A stretch of DNA of 32,860 nucleotides from Candidatus Nanopelagicales bacterium (GTDB lineage Bacteria > Actinomycetota > Actinomycetes > S36-B12 > UBA5976), in contig JAOATY010000016.1 of assembly GCA_030157865.1 (NCBI GenBank), positions 28,988-61,847 of the forward strand. Direction: 5' to 3'. Of the stretch, positions 1-7,262 are shown piece by piece (the stretch's first letter is position 1; each line of letters starts with the position of its first letter). A program made the position numbers and the translations under genes. The notes beneath the pieces were generated by a model. The model saw nothing but the letters and a program-made list of their open reading frames with translations, was not told the origin of the DNA and searched no databases.

Positions 1-141
1 GCTAAGAAGAAGGCTGCCAAGAAGGCACCTGCTAAGCGCAAGGCTGCTAAGAAGGCTCCAGCTAAGAAGAAGGCTGCAGCAAAGAAGGCACCTGCAAAGC
101 GCAAGGCTGCTAAGCGCAAGCCAGCTGCGAAGAAGAAGTAA
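1..141 (+). CDS. C-terminal tail of Lys/Ala/Pro-rich DNA-binding protein (HU/histone H1-like), partial
   Basis: Frame 1 is open from the window edge and ends in TAA at 139-141. The 46 visible residues are almost only Lys, Ala, Pro and Arg in a degenerate repeat of the type KKAPAKRKAA. Such a basic tail is typical of actinobacterial HU (HupB-like) and of bacterial histone H1-like proteins, where it binds DNA without sequence specificity and compacts the nucleoid. The globular domain lies outside the window, so the exact family cannot be decided; other basic-tailed proteins remain possible. A strong intrinsic terminator follows 17 bases after the stop codon, so this is the last gene of its transcript. 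Confidence 0.75.
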   Translation, partial: AKKKAAKKAPAKRKAAKKAPAKKKAAAKKAPAKRKAAKRKPAAKKK

Positions 142-157
142 TTTTCCCCTGCTTCAT

Positions 158-192
158 CAAAAACCCCGTTCCCTTTTGGGAGCGGGGTTTTT
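158..192 (+). terminator. Intrinsic terminator of the histone-like gene
   Basis: The arms AAACCCCGTTCCC (161-173) and GGGAGCGGGGTTT (178-190) pair over 13 bp with one G-T wobble around a TTTT loop. A run of T follows on the plus strand and a run of A precedes the hairpin, so it may work in both directions and also end the small minus-strand gene beginning at 383. Confidence 0.92.
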
Positions 193-224
193 GCTTTGCG
201 TAAGACTTATTAAGAAATTTCGCG

Positions 225-383
225 TTAATCTTCTTCGCTATCTAAATCCTCTTGGCGCTTGCTAATTCTTTCTAGGGCGCTCTCTGCAAGTTCTCGTGAT
301 TCATACGGTCCAAGACGTGATGCATTCGCACAGCCTTCATTTTCTTCGACAACTTTATGAATCAAGCAAAACCACCACTGCAT
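225..383 (-). CDS. Small conserved actinobacterial protein, 52 aa, unknown function
   Basis: A longer open frame exists upstream, but I place the start at the ATG at 383: the product then begins MQWWFCLIHK, and a -10-like CAGAAT (395-390) sits exactly 6 nt before it, as at other leaderless genes here. The protein has an aromatic/Cys start (WWFCLIHK), a second Cys (EGCANASRLGPY) and an acidic helical end (residues about 33-52). From memory, short actinobacterial proteins share this layout: an aromatic-Cys start, a CxxxxRLGPY-like centre and an acidic tail. Two Cys and one His could bind metal, but nothing proves it. It is divergent from map with 65 bp between them. No function is known to me. 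Confidence 0.65.
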   Translation of the reverse strand: MQWWFCLIHKVVEENEGCANASRLGPYESRELAESALERISKRQEDLDSEED

Positions 384-448
384 AAATGCATTCTGGCACC
401 AAATTGCTGCGATGCATGTCATTTGAAATGTCGAAATAGAATAGAAAC
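384..448. promoter_or_regulatory. Divergent leaderless promoters for the small protein and map
   Basis: On the plus strand TAGAAT (437-442) is followed by 6 nt and the ATG of map. On the minus strand CAGAAT (395-390) is followed by 6 nt and the ATG at 383. Neither start has a Shine-Dalgarno. A -10 box this close to the start codon means transcription should begin at or next to the start codon. Confidence 0.6.
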
Positions 449-1309
449 ATGAGCGCTCCTGTTGGAAATCTAGTTCCTGGAACCATCTCCCCCGAGCGAC
501 CGGTTCCAACCACAATCGCTCGACCTGAGTATGTAGGGAAAAAGGCACCTAAGAAGCATTCAGGATCTGATGTTCAAACTTCAGAGACAATTGAGAAGAT
601 GCGCATAGCAGGTCGCATTGCCGCTCAAGCCTTAGCTGAAGTCGGAAAGAATGTTGCACCAGGTGTAACCACCGACGAATTAGATCGCATTGGCCATGAG
701 TTTCTACTTGACCACAATGCCTATCCATCAACACTTGGATACCGGGATTTTCCAAAGTCGCTTTGCGCAAGTCTTAACGAAGTGATATGCCACGGAATCC
801 CAGACTCAACCGTTATTCAAGATGGCGATATCTGCAATATCGACATCACAGCATTTATTCACGGGGTCCATGGCGATACCAATGCAACTTTCCTGGCTGG
901 AAATGTTGATGAGGAATCTCGTCTACTGGTTGAGCGCACCGAGGAATCCTTGAGGCGCGCAATAGCTGCGGTACGTCCAGGGCGACCAATAAACGTAATC
1001 GGTCGAGTAATCGAGTCCTACGCCAAGCGATTCAACTACGGTGTGGTGCGGGATTTCACTGGTCATGGCATCAGCACCACATTTCATTCCGGCTTGATCA
1101 TCCCCCACTACGACACAGAACATTTTGATACCGAGATTAAAGAGGGCATGACTTTCACAATTGAGCCAATGCTGACTCTCGGAACTCATACCTGGGATAT
1201 GTGGGATGACGACTGGACCGTTGTTACTAAAGACCGCCTCAGAACCGCTCAGTTTGAGCACACTTTGGTTGTTACCGCAGAAGGCGCCGAAATCCTCACA
1301 TCTGTGTAG
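449..1309 (+). CDS. map: Methionine aminopeptidase, type I
   Basis: It removes the initiator methionine from new proteins in the cytosol, a reaction needing two divalent metals. The 286-aa product has the full pita-bread fold signature: H115 (ICHGIPD), metal ligands D132 (NIDIT), D143 (HGDTN), H206 (GHGIST), E239 (TIEPML) and E270 (QFEHTL). Residues 1-40 form a Pro-rich and basic extension before the catalytic domain, like that of longer actinobacterial MetAP1c enzymes, where it has been linked to ribosome docking. The start is the ATG directly behind the -10 box TAGAAT (437-442), so the mRNA is probably leaderless. A MarR gene follows in the same direction after 34 bp with its own promoter-like box. 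Confidence 0.96.
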   Translation: MSAPVGNLVPGTISPERPVPTTIARPEYVGKKAPKKHSGSDVQTSETIEKMRIAGRIAAQALAEVGKNVAPGVTTDELDRIGHEFLLDHNAYPSTLGYRDFPKSLCASLNEVICHGIPDSTVIQDGDICNIDITAFIHGVHGDTNATFLAGNVDEESRLLVERTEESLRRAIAAVRPGRPINVIGRVIESYAKRFNYGVVRDFTGHGISTTFHSGLIIPHYDTEHFDTEIKEGMTFTIEPMLTLGTHTWDMWDDDWTVVTKDRLRTAQFEHTLVVTAEGAEILTSV

Positions 1310-1343
1310 TTAACTTTTCAATTACTTAGAATAGACTGTTCGA

Positions 1344-1796
1344 ATGACGCGTTGGCTTAGCAAAGAACAGCAAGCTCATTGGCGTTCCTGGTTAACCGCA
1401 ACCACTGTTTTGCGCGAACAACTTAGTCGTGAATTAAGCGAACAACATGGCTTGACGATTACCGACTATGAAATCTTGGTTCGGCTCTCCGAGAGCGAGA
1501 ATAACTCCATTCGAATGAGCGATTTGGCGACTCTTACCCTGCTTTCGCGTAGTCGCCTGTCTCACCAGATTGATCGCATGGAAAGTGCAGGATTAGTTTC
1601 GCGTGAGGTTTGCCCAGATGATCGTCGTGGCCAGCTAGCCGTTCTCACAAGTACAGGCATGAAAACGCTCGTTGCTGCTGCTCCAGATCATGTCGACGGC
1701 GTGCGTAAGCACTTTGTAGACATACTTACCGACGCTGAATACAAGGCTCTGGGCAATGCAGTTAAGAAAATAGCCGATCACTTAGACAGTATTTAA
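1344..1796 (+). CDS. MarR-family transcriptional regulator
   Basis: The 150-aa product is a winged helix-turn-helix protein of the usual MarR length. The recognition helix region is LSRSRLSHQIDRMESAGLV (about residues 68-86), followed by the wing with the diagnostic CPDDRRGQLAVLT (about 91-103). N- and C-terminal helices would form the dimer interface. MarR proteins bind palindromes near their own genes and usually release DNA on binding small phenolic or oxidative ligands; no ligand can be read here. TAGACT (1332-1337) with 6 nt to the ATG suggests a leaderless start. tgt begins 3 nt after its stop, so the two are probably cotranscribed, but the regulator's target is unknown. Confidence 0.88.
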   Translation: MTRWLSKEQQAHWRSWLTATTVLREQLSRELSEQHGLTITDYEILVRLSESENNSIRMSDLATLTLLSRSRLSHQIDRMESAGLVSREVCPDDRRGQLAVLTSTGMKTLVAAAPDHVDGVRKHFVDILTDAEYKALGNAVKKIADHLDSI

Positions 1797-1799
1797 CCG

Positions 1800-3029
1800 G
1801 TGTCGAAATCTGAATTCTCGTTCGATGTTCTAAGTCAGCCAGAACGTAGCAGCAGCGCTCGCGCTGGAACAATCAACACTCCTCATGGCCAAATTCAAAC
1901 TCCGGCATTTATTCCAGTTGGAACCAAAGCAACAGTTAAGTCGGTAATGCCAGAGTCCATGATGGAACTCGGAAGTCAGGCACTGCTTGCCAATGCTTAC
2001 CATCTCTATCTCCAGCCCGGTGCAGACATTGTTGACTCCGCTGGAGGCCTCGGTAAATTCATGAATTGGCCTGGTCCTACATTTACCGACAGTGGTGGCT
2101 TTCAGGTAATGAGTCTGGGTGCTGGCTTCAAAAAGGTTCTAGCTATGGAAACGGAAACGGTTCAGTCCGATGACGTTATCGCAGAGAATAAAACCCGATT
2201 AGCCCATGTTGACGATGATGGGGTTACCTTTAAATCCCATCTCGATGGAACTATGCACCGCTTTACTCCAGAATTCTCGATGCAAGTCCAGCACCAACTT
2301 GGCGCTGACATCATTTTTGCTTTCGATGAACTAACAACCCTCATGAATACTCGCGACTACCAAGTCATGTCGTTGGAACGAACTCGGCTTTGGGCCATCC
2401 GCTGCATCGAGGAACACAACAAATTAACGGTTGAGCGAGCTAACAAGCCTTACCAAGCCCTGTTTGGAGTAATTCAAGGTGCGCAATACGAAGACTTACG
2501 TCGAAAGGCAGCCTCGGATCTTGGCGCAATGGACTTCGATGGTTACGGCATTGGTGGCGCGCTGGATAAGCATGAACTAGGAACAATTGTCAGCTGGGTT
2601 ACTGAGGAACTTCCACTAGCTAGACCGCGTCACCTACTTGGTATTGGTGAGCCAGAGGATCTATTTGTTGGCGTCGAAGCCGGAATCGATACCTTCGATT
2701 GTGTATCAGCCTCGCGTGTGGCTCGAAACGCAGCTGTGTACAACAACTACGGTCGATTTAACATAACTAACGCTAAGTACCGCAGATCCTTTGAGCCATT
2801 GGTGGAAGGTTGTGAGTGCTACACCTGCACGCATTACACCCAGGCCTACCTGCATCATCTAGTTCACGCCAAAGAGCTACTGGCTTCTACCCTGCTCACG
2901 ATTCACAATGAGCACTTTATTGTTGGGTTAGTTGCAAAGATGCGACAGACCTTGCTTGACGGATCTTTCCAGGACTTCAAGAAAGAATTCCTAGGTCAGT
3001 ATCAAAGACCAGGACTTAACAAAGGCTAA
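1800..3029 (+). CDS. tgt: tRNA-guanine transglycosylase (actinobacterial type)
   Basis: It exchanges guanine 34 in the anticodon of Asp, Asn, His and Tyr tRNAs for a 7-deazaguanine base on the way to queuosine. The 409-aa product has D97 in TFTDSGGFQ (general acid/base), D300 in FDCVSASR (presumed nucleophile), and a zinc site C338, C340, C343 and H369. Pocket positions differ from the Escherichia/Zymomonas enzyme: FDEL instead of FDEC, VIQGAQ instead of IVQGG, GGALDKHE instead of GGLAVGE, and SASR instead of LPTR. I recall similar changes in other actinobacterial Tgt proteins. GTG is taken as start; there is no Shine-Dalgarno, which fits coupling to marR 3 nt upstream. The convergent neighbour is a queuosine-precursor transporter, so the pair looks like a salvage route. 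Confidence 0.93.
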   Translation: MSKSEFSFDVLSQPERSSSARAGTINTPHGQIQTPAFIPVGTKATVKSVMPESMMELGSQALLANAYHLYLQPGADIVDSAGGLGKFMNWPGPTFTDSGGFQVMSLGAGFKKVLAMETETVQSDDVIAENKTRLAHVDDDGVTFKSHLDGTMHRFTPEFSMQVQHQLGADIIFAFDELTTLMNTRDYQVMSLERTRLWAIRCIEEHNKLTVERANKPYQALFGVIQGAQYEDLRRKAASDLGAMDFDGYGIGGALDKHELGTIVSWVTEELPLARPRHLLGIGEPEDLFVGVEAGIDTFDCVSASRVARNAAVYNNYGRFNITNAKYRRSFEPLVEGCECYTCTHYTQAYLHHLVHAKELLASTLLTIHNEHFIVGLVAKMRQTLLDGSFQDFKKEFLGQYQRPGLNKG

Positions 3030-3032
3030 GCG

Positions 3033-3710
3033 TTAGCTTGCAGCCACGTACGTTGGTTCGTTGGCTTTCACATGCGCAATCACTCGGTAAGTCACTGGAA
3101 GCATGACAACTTCAAGCAGCGTCTTGTATAAGTAGCCCACAATTACATAATTCAAGAAATCGCCACCAGTGATAACGCCATAAAAAGCAATGGTACAAAA
3201 AACCACAGTGTCGGCTAACTCTCCAACCAAGGTGGATCCGATGAGGCGAACCCAAAGTGATCCTTCATTGGTTCGTGCTTTGATTTTCACCAGCACATAT
3301 GAGTTAAGAAGTTGCCCGACTAAGAAACCACAGACACTTGCGAAAACAATACGAGGAACAAACCCAAGAATTGCTTCATATGCTTCTTGGTTATCCCAGC
3401 CACCACCTGGCGGCGACAGCTGAACAAGCCAAAAAGTAACTGCAGCCAAAGTGGCCATCGCAAAGCCGACAAAGATTGCCTTGCGGGCAGCTTTAAAGCC
3501 GTAAACCTCGCTAAGAATATCGCCCGTTATGTACACCAGCGGAAACAGAAATGCGCCACCATCAAGAATTAGCGGCCCAACGGAAATTAGTTTTACTGCA
3601 CCTATGTTTGATATCACTAGAAGTGAAACAAACACTGCCATTATTACCGGGTAATAACCCGAAGTTGTCGATGCGTAAACAGGGTGGTTAGGTTTTTGGA
3701 TGTTGGTCAC
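3033..3710 (-). CDS. yhhQ: Queuosine precursor transporter (YhhQ/COG1738 family)
   Basis: The 225-aa integral membrane protein has about six hydrophobic segments and the family features: an N-terminal ISNIGAVKLISVGPLILDGG stretch, then FLFPLVYITGDILSEVYGFKAARK with its conserved Asp and Glu, and a late charged motif LVGELADTVVF. This family imports preQ0/preQ1, and in some bacteria queuine, across the inner membrane. It ends 3 bp from the stop of tgt on the other strand, which supports the salvage role. It starts with GTG; TTAAAT (3722-3717) is 6 nt upstream, so the mRNA is likely leaderless. The promoter is packed back to back with that of the MFS gene within 34 bp. Confidence 0.88.
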   Translation of the reverse strand: MTNIQKPNHPVYASTTSGYYPVIMAVFVSLLVISNIGAVKLISVGPLILDGGAFLFPLVYITGDILSEVYGFKAARKAIFVGFAMATLAAVTFWLVQLSPPGGGWDNQEAYEAILGFVPRIVFASVCGFLVGQLLNSYVLVKIKARTNEGSLWVRLIGSTLVGELADTVVFCTIAFYGVITGGDFLNYVIVGYLYKTLLEVVMLPVTYRVIAHVKANEPTYVAAS

Positions 3711-3744
3711 TGATTAATTTAACCACCTCAATAGGCTGTTACCT
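3711..3744. promoter_or_regulatory. 34-bp divergent leaderless promoter pair (yhhQ / MFS)
   Basis: The minus-strand -10 is TTAAAT (3722-3717, 6 nt to GTG) and the plus-strand -10 is TAGGCT (3732-3737, 7 nt to GTG). Only nine bases separate the two boxes, so each promoter's -35 region must lie inside the other gene's transcribed start. Confidence 0.5.
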
Positions 3745-5007
3745 GTGACCGAATCATCTGTTGAGTTAGTGCATCCAGTTCAAAAACGAACACTTCAGAC
3801 ATTGGCAGGAGCACAAACTCTTTCCGGCCTTGGTTACTCAAGCACCGTTGCAGCTGGATCACTATTGGTAGCCAGCATTACAAAATCTGAAGCACTTGCG
3901 GGCTTAGCCCAAACCTTTGGTGTGCTTGGTGCTGCTGCAATGGCTCTGCCACTTGCAAACTTAACTAGACGCGGCGGACGTCGCTTAGCTTTGGGCTCTG
4001 GGTATCTTGTTGGTGCCATAGGTGCAGTTTTTGCAATCGCAGGTGGCACATCGCGAATTCTTCCCATCATGCTGCTTGGCACATTCTTAGTTGGCGCTGC
4101 ATCAGCATCCGGTTATCAGGCTAGGTACGCCGCCGTTGATTTAGCAACCAAATCAACGCGGGCAAAGAGTTTGTCGCTTGTCGTTTGGGCATCAACTATT
4201 GGTTCAGTTGTTGGCCCGAACTTAATGGGACCTTTTGGAAATGTTGCAACATTTCTTGGCCTACCAAAGCTAACTGGCCCCTACGTGCTTTCAGCAGTGA
4301 TGCTTGGCCTTGGTTCACTAATCATCTGGACTCGCCTCAAGCCAGACCCATACTTAACCAGTGTTGCTGGGCACAGCGAAGAGTCTTCGAGCAAAACTAA
4401 AGTTCCTACCAAGGAAGTTTTTGCTCACATTGCATCTCGTCCAAATGCCTTGCTTGGATTACTGGCTATTTCAATGGGTCACCTGATCATGGTTGCAGTT
4501 ATGGTTATGACCCCGGTTCACATGGCTCATGTTGATGTCTCGCTCAACATCATTGGATTTGTGATCAGTGTTCACATTGCAGGCATGTATGCCCTATCCC
4601 CGGTCGTTGGGTACCTAACAGACCGCCTAGGCCGCCCACAGGTAATCCTTATCGGAACGTTGATTCTGGTTGCATCAGCAGTCATCTCAGGGTTGTCACC
4701 GGCAAACAATGAAATTCAATTAGGAATCGGTTTGTTTTTACTTGGTCTAGGTTGGTCCTGCACATTGATCGCTGGATCCACCTTGTTATCCGAGTCCGTT
4801 TCCGATCATTATCGCGCTCCGGCGCAAGGTACATCTGACTTGGTCATGAACCTAAGCGCAGCCGTTGGTGGCGCACTTGCTGGCGTAATCATTGCAGTAC
4901 TGAGCTATGGCTGGCTCTGCGCGCTATCCGCTATTCCGGTCGCCTACGTAGCACTCATTGCAACGAAGCAGATGGCTACCGCTAATCGCCAACCTGATTC
5001 ACTGTAA
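3745..5007 (+). CDS. MFS transporter
   Basis: The 420-aa protein has about twelve hydrophobic helices in two halves, the usual major facilitator length. The motif-A-like loop is LANLTRRGGRRLALGSGYLV after helix 2, and the counterpart in the second half is GYLTDRLGRPQVILIGTLIL. A hydrophilic central loop (about residues 205-225, rich in Ser, Glu and Lys) joins the halves. The substrate cannot be inferred; drug or metabolite efflux driven by protons is the usual role of such single-gene MFS proteins. It starts with GTG 7 nt after TAGGCT (3732-3737) with no Shine-Dalgarno. Its last 26 nt overlap the end of the convergent collagen-like gene. Confidence 0.87.
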   Translation: MTESSVELVHPVQKRTLQTLAGAQTLSGLGYSSTVAAGSLLVASITKSEALAGLAQTFGVLGAAAMALPLANLTRRGGRRLALGSGYLVGAIGAVFAIAGGTSRILPIMLLGTFLVGAASASGYQARYAAVDLATKSTRAKSLSLVVWASTIGSVVGPNLMGPFGNVATFLGLPKLTGPYVLSAVMLGLGSLIIWTRLKPDPYLTSVAGHSEESSSKTKVPTKEVFAHIASRPNALLGLLAISMGHLIMVAVMVMTPVHMAHVDVSLNIIGFVISVHIAGMYALSPVVGYLTDRLGRPQVILIGTLILVASAVISGLSPANNEIQLGIGLFLLGLGWSCTLIAGSTLLSESVSDHYRAPAQGTSDLVMNLSAAVGGALAGVIIAVLSYGWLCALSAIPVAYVALIATKQMATANRQPDSL

Positions 5008-6202
5008 CGATTACCGAAGGAACAGCTGGAACAACTGGTGTATGTGCATCAGGAATTGCAAGTATCTTCATAGTATTTTCGCTTGAGGCCCATGCAATCT
5101 CAACATATTCATTTGATGTTGTAGTAGTGAAAAAGAAATTCCAAGCTGCAACGTGAGCGCCCACTGTTTTTTTAGGAATTGTAACTTTCGTATTCGAATT
5201 TGCCACATCCGAACCGTTCTTCATCAACCAAATCTCTATGAATTCATCCGTACTTTGATTTGCGTTATCAACCTGAAGGGAGAAAGAAAGGTTATAGGTA
5301 CCGGGCTGAGAAATTCTTATTTCAGAACTTGTGGCTCCAGTAATCGTAATTCCATTTGATGCAAGTGGATCCCGCATTTTGATTTTATTCATGGAACCTG
5401 GTGAAGGATTTGTTTGGGTTACTGAGTCTGTTGCAGATGCCCAGAGTCCAAATCCACCTGCGGGACCCGCAGTACCAGTGGCGCCGGTCGCACCGGTGGC
5501 TCCTCTCGGACCAGTCTCGCCAATCAAAGTAGCAGTATTTTGTGTCGTGCCATCTGGGAATTTGATTCCCCGGGCGGTCTTTAAATATCCCGTGTCCCCT
5601 GGGCTGCCAATTTCAATATCTTGACTTGGCAAAGTAGATTCAAGGCCATTTGCAGTTAGTCGCATATTTCCGATACTCAGAGATTCGGCGCCATCAATTA
5701 ACAAGCTGCCACCTGAAACCGTCAAACCTGCCTGGATACCTGTAATTACATCCTGTAAATAGAGCGTGCCAGGTCCAAGCTGCAAGCTTTTCCAGCGCTT
5801 CCCTACCGTTCCCAGTGAAAAAACATTGTCCTGAGATGGAACTAAGTCTGTTGCCAATGCCGTGTACGGAACGGTGGCACAACTACCTGGTGAGCCTGAT
5901 GGTCCAACCGGACCAGGCGATCCGTTGGTTCCGTTGGTTCCATTCGTGCCGTTGGTTCCGTCAGTGCCGTTGGTTCCGTCAGTGCCGTTGGTTCCGTTGG
6001 TTCCGTCAGTGCCGTTGGTTCCGTCAGTGCCGTTGGTTCCGTTGGTTCCGTTGGTTCCGTCTTGACCGGGTGTGCAATTTTCACTCGGGTACACCGTTTC
6101 AGCCTCTGGTAGCGGGTCTCTAGTTGCAAAGAAAATCGCTATAAGAGCAATGACAGCGGATGCAATTGAGACAAAAAGTTCAATTCGGTGTTTTTTTGTC
6201 AC
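4982..6202 (-). CDS. Membrane-anchored collagen-like protein with tail-fibre-like and C1q/TNF-like parts
   Basis: The 406-aa product starts with a signal-anchor helix (residues about 9-26) after KKHR, so the rest should face outward. Residues 46-107 are about 20 Gly-X-Y triplets, mostly GTN/GTD, then GSP/GPV/GPS. Residues about 108-228 have phage tail-fibre character: SLGTVGKRWKSLQLG, LTVSGGSLLIDG and GIKFPDGTTQNTA. A second short collagen stretch (about 228-250, GATGATGATGTAGPAG) leads to a beta-rich C-terminus (251-406) resembling C1q/TNF or BclA C-terminal domains that trimerise collagen stalks. The most likely role is a cell-surface trimeric stalk for adhesion or protection. The GTG start follows TACGGT (6214-6209) by 6 nt. 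The end overlaps the convergent MFS gene by 26 nt. Confidence 0.82.
   Translation of the reverse strand: MTKKHRIELFVSIASAVIALIAIFFATRDPLPEAETVYPSENCTPGQDGTNGTNGTNGTDGTNGTDGTNGTNGTDGTNGTDGTNGTNGTNGTNGSPGPVGPSGSPGSCATVPYTALATDLVPSQDNVFSLGTVGKRWKSLQLGPGTLYLQDVITGIQAGLTVSGGSLLIDGAESLSIGNMRLTANGLESTLPSQDIEIGSPGDTGYLKTARGIKFPDGTTQNTATLIGETGPRGATGATGATGTAGPAGGFGLWASATDSVTQTNPSPGSMNKIKMRDPLASNGITITGATSSEIRISQPGTYNLSFSLQVDNANQSTDEFIEIWLMKNGSDVANSNTKVTIPKKTVGAHVAAWNFFFTTTTSNEYVEIAWASSENTMKILAIPDAHTPVVPAVPSVIVTVNQVGD
5922..6062. repeat. 9-bp minisatellite encoding Gly-Thr-Asn/Asp triplets
   Basis: The unit CCGTTGGTT, and the 18-bp higher-order form with CCGTCAGTG, is repeated in tandem about 16 times. 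Each 9-bp unit encodes one Gly-Thr-Asn or Gly-Thr-Asp triplet on the minus strand. Any change by whole units stays in frame, so the stalk length can vary by slippage without breaking the gene. Confidence 0.9.
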
Positions 6203-6374
6203 AAATCAACCGTACCCTAAATCGCAACAGCCTCTTTATGGCAAATAATCTGCTGCCGGAATCAGTTGAAAGTTGTTCCACATAGTGAAAAATTTTGTTA
6301 AAAGGTGCTAAGTTTAGGCATTCAGAAACGAAGCCTCGTGGATTGATCCGGATCCCAGATCTCCAGGAGGCAAG

Positions 6375-7262
6375 TTGTCAGCCGACACCGCTTTTGAGAG
6401 TCAATCGACTCAAGTTCCAACAATTTCATTCGAGTTTTTCCCGCCAAAAGACCTCGAAGGCGAGCAAAAACTCTGGCAGGCCATCGATGAACTGCAAGAG
6501 TTCAATCCTGACTTCGTCTCGATGACCTACGGCGCAGGTGGTGGAACGAAAGACCGCACCGTACGCATCGCCTCTGAGTTCATTGCCAAGACGGGCGTAC
6601 CCGTAATTGGGCACTTAACATGCGTTGGTTCAACGCGAGATGAATTGGTTGATGTTCTCGAGCAATACAAGTCAGAAGGCTTTCATGGCGTCTTAGCGCT
6701 GCGCGGCGACCCCGTTGGTGGACCAACCGCGCCATGGGTGACCACTCCCGGTGGTTTTGATTACGCCGATCAATTAGTCGAGCTTGCAGCTGAGATTGGT
6801 GGCTTCTCGATCGGCGTTGCAGCCTTTCCTGACGTGCACCCAGCATCAGATGGAAACTTTGCTCAAGACATAAATGTTTTGCTTCGAAAAGAAGATCTTG
6901 GCGCAACCTTTGCCATAACTCAGTTCGTATTTGATAGCGGTCGCTATGAAGCCTTGCGTAATGCACTTGATGCCAGAGGTTCCAAACTTTCTATCTACCC
7001 AGGCATCATGCCGGTAACAAGCTATCCACAAATCGTAAAGATGCTGGAACTAAGCGGTGGCTATATGCCAAAAGCAACTCGCTTGCGTTTTGCGCGTTAT
7101 CAAAATGATCCAGAATCTCTAAAGCAACTTGGAATAGATGTTGCAGTGCAGATTTGTGAAGATGTATTTGCCTTAGGAGCCGAAGGTTTGCATTTCTACA
7201 CGCTTAATACTTCTGGCCCTACTGGCGAAATCATCAAGCAACTTTCGATGCTCGCGAAGTAA
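6375..7262 (+). CDS. metF: 5,10-methylenetetrahydrofolate reductase
   Basis: It reduces 5,10-methylene-THF to 5-methyl-THF with FAD, supplying methyl groups for methionine synthesis. The 295-aa TIM-barrel protein has the usual bacterial length. Signatures: E20 in SFEFFPPKD (the catalytic Glu), TYGAGGGTKDRT (about 51-62), and D112 in LALRGDPVGG, which contacts the flavin in this family. The start is the TTG at 6375, four nt after a near-perfect Shine-Dalgarno AGGAGG (6365-6370). Unlike most neighbours it therefore has a leadered mRNA. Its last 29 nt overlap the end of the convergent secreted phosphatase-fold gene. I found no convincing SAM riboswitch in the 170 bp upstream. Confidence 0.94.
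   Translation: MSADTAFESQSTQVPTISFEFFPPKDLEGEQKLWQAIDELQEFNPDFVSMTYGAGGGTKDRTVRIASEFIAKTGVPVIGHLTCVGSTRDELVDVLEQYKSEGFHGVLALRGDPVGGPTAPWVTTPGGFDYADQLVELAAEIGGFSIGVAAFPDVHPASDGNFAQDINVLLRKEDLGATFAITQFVFDSGRYEALRNALDARGSKLSIYPGIMPVTSYPQIVKMLELSGGYMPKATRLRFARYQNDPESLKQLGIDVAVQICEDVFALGAEGLHFYTLNTSGPTGEIIKQLSMLAK

Noticed and set aside
5815-6129. Long reading frames across the minisatellite on both strands (Pro/Val, Trp/Arg and Thr/Glu repeats)
   Set aside because: They are by-products of the 9-bp repeat in other frames; only the Gly-X-Y frame continues into domains on both sides.
6203-6374. SAM or related riboswitch before metF
   Set aside because: No recognisable aptamer core; only a Shine-Dalgarno and a short palindrome GATCCGGATC are visible.
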